IMG/VR virus record: IMGVR_UViG_3300030101_003117
Coordinates: 1 to 33,514 of that record
DNA from: a virus
Reading direction: 5' to 3' (one strand)
DNA: 33,514 bases
The position numbers were made by a program, and so were the translations under genes. Of the stretch, positions 30,520 to 33,514 are shown piece by piece; the stretch's first letter is position 1, and each line of letters begins with the position of its first letter. A model generated the notes under the pieces. It did no database searches and was not told the DNA's origin. It worked only from the letters and a program-made list of their open reading frames with translations.

Positions 30520-30894
30520 TTAGAAAGGTATAAAATCTTCTGCGGAATCTTCTGCGGCTTTGATAGGTATTGCATTGCCTGCATCAGATTCTTCTATCTC
30601 TTTAAGGGTTTTGTAATCTGGTTCTAAACTGATGCCTAGATACTGCAATCCATTCTTAGATGTATTCACATAACCAACAGCTTTAACAGTTACAACACCT
30701 TCTGGATGATAATCATTAGGCTTTAATTTTGCTTTTTGTAAGTAAGTACAAAGCTTAATTATATCCATTTCACTTAACTGGATAGTTCCATTATATTGTG
30801 GATAATTTTTAGAAGGATCATATTTATCCCCATAAAATTTTTTGTTGCTTTCTTCTGTTGATTTGAATAAGGCAAGGTTTAATTTAAAATCCAT
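30520..30894 (-). CDS. Single-stranded DNA-binding protein-like
   Basis: A 124-residue protein. It opens with a strand-rich part (MDFKLNLALFKSTEESNKKFYG...YNGTIQLSEMDIIKLCTYLQ) and EGVVTVKAVGYVNTSKNGLQYLGISLEP, fitting an OB-like fold. It ends in an acidic tail capped by SAEDFIPF, the signature protein-docking tip of SSB proteins (acidic residues then IPF). Genes for RecT- and RecE-like proteins lie upstream, the usual company of phage SSB. The main domain is too divergent to recognise by itself. Confidence 0.72.
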   Translation of the reverse strand: MDFKLNLALFKSTEESNKKFYGDKYDPSKNYPQYNGTIQLSEMDIIKLCTYLQKAKLKPNDYHPEGVVTVKAVGYVNTSKNGLQYLGISLEPDYKTLKEIEESDAGNAIPIKAAEDSAEDFIPF

Positions 30895-30897
30895 AAT

Positions 30898-31086
30898 TTA
30901 AGTTGTAGTAGATTTACGTTTTGCTGATTCTAGTAATTCTATATCAGCTAATTTATAGAGAATTTTCCCATTGATTGAAATGTAATCAGGAGGTTTACCC
31001 TCTCTTCTCCATCTTTCGACAGAGTTCACATGAACTCGCCATCTTTTTGCAAGTTCAGTGGGAGTAAGAAATTTATGTTTTGGCAT
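30898..31086 (-). CDS. Excisionase/MerR-type HTH DNA-binding protein
   Basis: A 62-residue protein with a winged helix-turn-helix of the excisionase (HTH_17) kind: FLTPTELAKRWRVHVNSVERWRREGKPPDYISINGKILYKLADIELL. Its start overlaps the recT stop (TAATG). Small proteins of this type act as excisionases or transcriptional regulators; without an integrase in the window I cannot choose. Position suggests regulation of early genes. Confidence 0.8.
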   Translation of the reverse strand: MPKHKFLTPTELAKRWRVHVNSVERWRREGKPPDYISINGKILYKLADIELLESAKRKSTTT

Positions 31087-31253
31087 TACATTCCAAAGTC
31101 ATCAGGATTCTCTTTTTCTGATTGAGGTGTAACATCTAAAGGCTGTATATCTACAACCTCCTCACTAGTTTGCACCCCTAGCAATAAATCTGGGATATAT
31201 TGCCTACCAAAGAAAGTTGCAGCGCGGTTACGGAGCTTGAGTATTTGCTGTTT
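31086..31253 (-). CDS. C-terminal fragment of RecT-like protein (-1 frame)
   Basis: Fifty-five sense codons in the -1 frame relative to the N-terminal part, with RNRAATFFGRQYIPDLLLG then a tail with SEEVVDIQPLDVTPQSEKENPDDFGM. No separate start with a ribosome site is seen, so translation would need the frame to be rejoined upstream. Confidence 0.65.
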   Translation of the reverse strand, partial: KQQILKLRNRAATFFGRQYIPDLLLGVQTSEEVVDIQPLDVTPQSEKENPDDFGM

Positions 31254-31681
31254 CTAGTCCAACCTTCTTCTCGTGCCATTTTCATAGAAACAGAAGTGCC
31301 TTTAACTTTCTTACTGTCTTCTACTCTAATCGCTTCACAATAAACAGACAATGATGCTCCTTCTCCTGACACAACATAATCAAAATTTTTAAATCTACCG
31401 CAGCCTAGTATTTGACTAGAAATGAATTGAGCGCTCCAAGACGGCGTTCCATGAATAATATTAAGGTTTTGCATAACAGTTAAAGGACTAAGATTCATTC
31501 TTTTGCTCATTTCTAATGCAACCAAACAATTAGATAAACCTTTTTGTCCTTGGTAAGAAACTGGTACAAGATTTGATTCGCATAAGCTTTTTGCTTGTCT
31601 TTGTGCAAACTCAAAACTATCTACTGATTGATAAATAGATGAGTTGCCTTCTTGGTTTGTTGTTGTAATGTCTGTAGTCAT
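31178..31681 (-). CDS. N-terminal fragment of RecT-like protein
   Basis: Open for 167 codons from ATG 31681. Residues 1-145 fit the RecT annealing core (SYQGQKGLSNCLVALEMSKRMNLSPLTVMQNL). The final ~20 residues are out of frame, so if made alone the product lacks the RecT C-terminal helices and is probably inactive. It follows the RecE-like gene by two bases. Confidence 0.7.
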   Translation of the reverse strand: MTTDITTTNQEGNSSIYQSVDSFEFAQRQAKSLCESNLVPVSYQGQKGLSNCLVALEMSKRMNLSPLTVMQNLNIIHGTPSWSAQFISSQILGCGRFKNFDYVVSGEGASLSVYCEAIRVEDSKKVKGTSVSMKMAREEGWTRNSKYSSSVTALQLSLVGNISQIYC

Positions 31682-31683
31682 AA

Positions 31684-32511
31684 TTAATAAAGTTCAATGT
31701 CCTCATGTTGTGGCTGTTGTTTTTTCTCGGTCATCCAAGGAGGAAGACCAAGTTGCATTATTTCTGGTGTATAGTCTGGAAACTCTTTAGATACCATTGC
31801 AGTTTGTATTTCTGGCATAAGTTGATCAAGTTCTTTCATTGCAAAGTTAATCATGTCTCGATCTGCTTTATAAACTCCAACACAAAAAGGTGGTGTCTTT
31901 TCTATTGCAATAAAAATAAATTGTTCAGCAGGCAAACCAAGTTTTTGTAATCCTCTTAAATACCATCCAAGTTGTAGATGATAACCCCATGTACTAATAG
32001 ATTTTTGAAAACCTCTAGGACTTGCATCAGTTGTCGTTTTTATATCAACAACAAGAATGCCATCATCAGATAACCAATCTGGCCTGCATTTACCCTTTAT
32101 TGTGCCTAAATCATCCCAAAAATAGCTTAATTCTGTTTGTCCTTTGATATCGTATATTAATTTTGCTGGACTATCCATAAAAGATTTCTCCATCTCATAC
32201 AGATTATTGCCAAGCTCAGAATCGATAATAATTTTGCTTTGATGTTCTTGCGCCCATTCTTTACCTAGCTTTGTACTAAGTCGCATATCTGCTGGTTTAA
32301 TAACAAAATCAGTATCAAACTTATCTCGTTCTAAGAAGAATGCATGAACAGCCGTACCATCTGCCATTGATTTAGTTTGTTTTACCAAGTCATGAGTCAA
32401 ACTATAATTAAACTGCTTCCTGTTCTTCTTAAAAGTGCGAATGTTAGTAGAAGACAGATGTGTTTTTCTTCCGTGATATTCAGCGTTTGTAATAACTTCT
32501 GGTTTGTACAT
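31684..32511 (-). CDS. RecE-like PD-(D/E)XK exonuclease
   Basis: A 275-residue nuclease of the RecE/DUF3799 type. Motifs: GTAVHAFFLE (H56), TELSYFW (E127), GKCRPDWL (D145), LVVDIKTTTDASP (D156 and K158, the D-x-K core) and YHLQLGWYLRGL (Q180). All residues expected for Mg2+ catalysis are present. Such enzymes chew one strand from double-strand ends so that RecT can load. Paired with the broken recT two bases downstream. Full length appears intact. Confidence 0.87.
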   Translation of the reverse strand: MYKPEVITNAEYHGRKTHLSSTNIRTFKKNRKQFNYSLTHDLVKQTKSMADGTAVHAFFLERDKFDTDFVIKPADMRLSTKLGKEWAQEHQSKIIIDSELGNNLYEMEKSFMDSPAKLIYDIKGQTELSYFWDDLGTIKGKCRPDWLSDDGILVVDIKTTTDASPRGFQKSISTWGYHLQLGWYLRGLQKLGLPAEQFIFIAIEKTPPFCVGVYKADRDMINFAMKELDQLMPEIQTAMVSKEFPDYTPEIMQLGLPPWMTEKKQQPQHEDIELY

Positions 32512-32512
32512 T

Positions 32513-32935
32513 TTAATAACCTAGTTTTGCTTTTTTAATTGCTAATTTACAAGCTTCTGGCTTGTATGAAATACCTCTTCCTACTGTTTTTACCCAATGT
32601 ATGCCTTCTTTTAATACACCATTTTTTCGATATTTAACTAAAGAAGCTTCAGATTTTAAGCCCATCATATCGGCAGCAGTTAATTGCTGATAAAAACCTT
32701 TACTTGCGTAATACTTTCTTTTATATGGGTCGTTTGGGTCATTTTTTATTTCTGGTTTTTTGTCATTTACTTTTCTTACTTTTTGTATGTAAACAAGTAG
32801 CTCTAAAAGTTTTATAGTAAGCGGACTTTCTAATTCTTTTTTTTCTTTTTCTCTTTCTTTTTGAACAACATGAAGTGCCATTAGTATTGACCACTCGATA
32901 TCTGAACATTGTTTTTCAGTAAAATTAATCTTCAT
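32513..32935 (-). CDS. Putative DNA-binding early protein
   Basis: A 140-residue basic protein. N-terminus helical (CSDIEWSILMALHVVQKEREKEKKELE). The C-terminal ~60 residues (YYASKGFYQQLTAADMMGLKSEASLVKYRKNGVLKEGIHWVKTVGRGISYKPEACKLAI) resemble an excisionase-type HTH in which a variable 'G..s..tl.kyr..G.l..g.Hw' helix leads to the wing. Probably DNA-binding; role unknown. Two bases before the RecE-like gene. Confidence 0.6.
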   Translation of the reverse strand: MKINFTEKQCSDIEWSILMALHVVQKEREKEKKELESPLTIKLLELLVYIQKVRKVNDKKPEIKNDPNDPYKRKYYASKGFYQQLTAADMMGLKSEASLVKYRKNGVLKEGIHWVKTVGRGISYKPEACKLAIKKAKLGY

Positions 32936-32938
32936 TAT

Positions 32939-33244
32939 TTATTCCTCCACAACCATTTCAAAATCAAATCTATCTTTGAATTCTTTATTGTTAGCCAGTA
33001 TATGCATAATAATTCTTGCAAGACCCTTCATACCTAAATTAGAACTATGTTGTTTTTCCATAGTTTCATATATAAGTTTTATATCACCATCAATCATTCT
33101 TCTAATTTGATCTTGAAAACTAATTTCAACTGATTTCATCATTAATGCTCTTGCATCATCATGATCACCTCTACTAGAGCAGATAACACTTTCGTCTAAT
33201 AAGACTTTTGCTAATTTTTCTTGTTGTTCTTTGTTCAATTTCAT
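32939..33244 (-). CDS. Hypothetical early protein
   Basis: A 101-residue helical, charged protein (RGDHDDARALMMKSVEISFQDQIRRMIDGDIKLIYETMEKQHSSN, then LGMKGLARIIMHILANNKEF). No motif recognised. Spaced tightly within the minus operon. Confidence 0.5.
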   Translation of the reverse strand: MKLNKEQQEKLAKVLLDESVICSSRGDHDDARALMMKSVEISFQDQIRRMIDGDIKLIYETMEKQHSSNLGMKGLARIIMHILANNKEFKDRFDFEMVVEE

Positions 33245-33249
33245 TTTTT

Positions 33250-33432
33250 TTACTTTTTTCTTGCCTCATTGTTTTCTTTGCAAAATCTTTTTACAGCTTC
33301 TTGTCTTGTAAGACCTTCTGTCATATATTGCTTTACAACTTTTTCTATTGCTGAGAAAAAATTTTTAGTTGAAGGACTGTTTGCAATTTCTTGACTGTAG
33401 TACTCTTCTTCTCGACTGTAATAGTGTTCCAT
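33250..33432 (-). CDS. Small hypothetical early protein (operon start)
   Basis: A 60-residue, Glu/Tyr-rich start (MEHYYSREEEYYSQEIA) followed by SPSTKNFFSAIEKVVKQYMTEGLTRQEAVKRFCKE, which looks like a short helical domain of the kind found in phage early proteins. First gene of the minus early operon seen in the window, just downstream of the right-edge regulatory region. Confidence 0.5.
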   Translation of the reverse strand: MEHYYSREEEYYSQEIANSPSTKNFFSAIEKVVKQYMTEGLTRQEAVKRFCKENNEARKK

Positions 33433-33514
33433 AATTGCTTGACATCTGTACTAATATATTGCATCATAGAACAACAAATGTCAACACAATGCAACTTAGG
33501 GATTATCAAAAAGT
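33433..33514. promoter_or_regulatory. Divergent regulatory region with paired TTGACA boxes
   Basis: TTGACAT (33439-33445) and ATGTCAA (33478-33484) form a perfect 7-bp inverted repeat 32 bases apart. Read plus, TTGACA is followed after 17 bases by CATCAT; read minus, TTGACA is followed by TATATT after 20 bases. The minus site would drive the early operon; the plus site points out of the window. -10 boxes are imperfect. Confidence 0.45.

Larger units (their letters stand above)
31086..31681 (-). pseudogene. recT: recT-like recombinase, reading frame broken
   Basis: Two frames together carry one RecT gene. The first, 31681-31178, gives the N-terminal ~145 residues (LSPLTVMQNLNIIHGTPSWSAQFISSQI, then KMAREEGW) and then runs into unrelated residues and a stop. 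The -1 frame, from 31253 to 31086, supplies the RecT C-terminus (LRNRAATFFGRQYIPDLLLG) and an acidic tail ending in TAATG with the HTH gene. Between EGWTRNSKY and LRNRAA the family's SKW.TMPELM block is missing, so a small deletion plus frame change is likely. RecT anneals single strands during recombination with RecE-type nuclease. A real mutation, a programmed shift or an assembly error remain possible. Confidence 0.78.

Noticed and set aside
31210-31260. Programmed -1 frameshift in recT
   Set aside because: No slippery heptamer in the right frame, and a conserved block is missing, so a deletion or sequence error fits better; kept as an open finding.
31705-31950. Plus-strand frame opposite the RecE-like gene
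   Set aside because: Antisense shadow; the minus strand has a complete nuclease with all motifs.
1-33514. Photosynthesis or other host-derived metabolic genes expected in cyanophages
   Set aside because: No psbA/D, hli, talC or similar sequence was recognised in any frame.

Overview
This window is the middle of a tailed-phage genome with a long flexible (lambda/HK97-like siphovirus) tail. The DNA is visibly AT-rich. The virion genes follow the order capsid protease/capsid, head-tail joining, tail tube, tail chaperones, tape measure, then tail-tip proteins of the M, L, K, I and J type. Several small genes (about 22.5, 23.3-24.5 and 24.5-26.3 kb) resemble, from memory, conserved hypotheticals of marine cyanophages. 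A Prochlorococcus/Synechococcus phage is therefore my best guess. No photosynthesis gene, integrase, terminase, portal or polymerase lies in the window, so host and lifestyle remain inference.

Layout. (1) 1-22264, plus strand: a fused prohead protease-capsid gene already open at the left edge, a decoration-like protein and a terminator. Head completion, tail terminator and tail tube genes follow, then a G/GT chaperone pair joined by an A AAA AAC -1 frameshift, the tape measure, tail-tip genes and a run of fibre genes. One fibre carries tandem ~81-residue repeats. (2) 22272-24514, plus strand: a good promoter and a run of small accessory genes, including an exported beta-rich protein, a membrane protein, a zinc-ribbon protein and a conserved cyanophage-type protein. 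(3) 24523-27105, minus strand: a small membrane protein, three exported proteins of unknown role, and upstream of them a papain-like cysteine-peptidase candidate with strong terminators. (4) 27106-27716: a largely non-coding stretch with several perfect hairpins and one ~129-nt structured RNA. That RNA has a closing stem, an internal H-type pseudoknot and a U tract. Two or three tiny genes follow. (5) 27717-28181, plus: an NrdR-like zinc ribbon and a small acidic protein. (6) 28144-33432, minus: the early/recombination block. It has a RecE-like PD-(D/E)XK nuclease, a RecT annealing protein whose reading frame is broken, an SSB-like protein, an excisionase-like HTH protein, a ParB-like DGQHR protein and several unknowns. 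The block is probably transcribed from a regulatory region at the right edge.

Many neighbouring genes overlap as TAATG or ATGA, so translation is strongly coupled. The most unusual items are the structured RNA at 27260-27388, the broken recT, the fibre repeats whose protein is nearly constant while their codons are scrambled, and the exported-protein cluster with one gene lacking a canonical start at the expected place.
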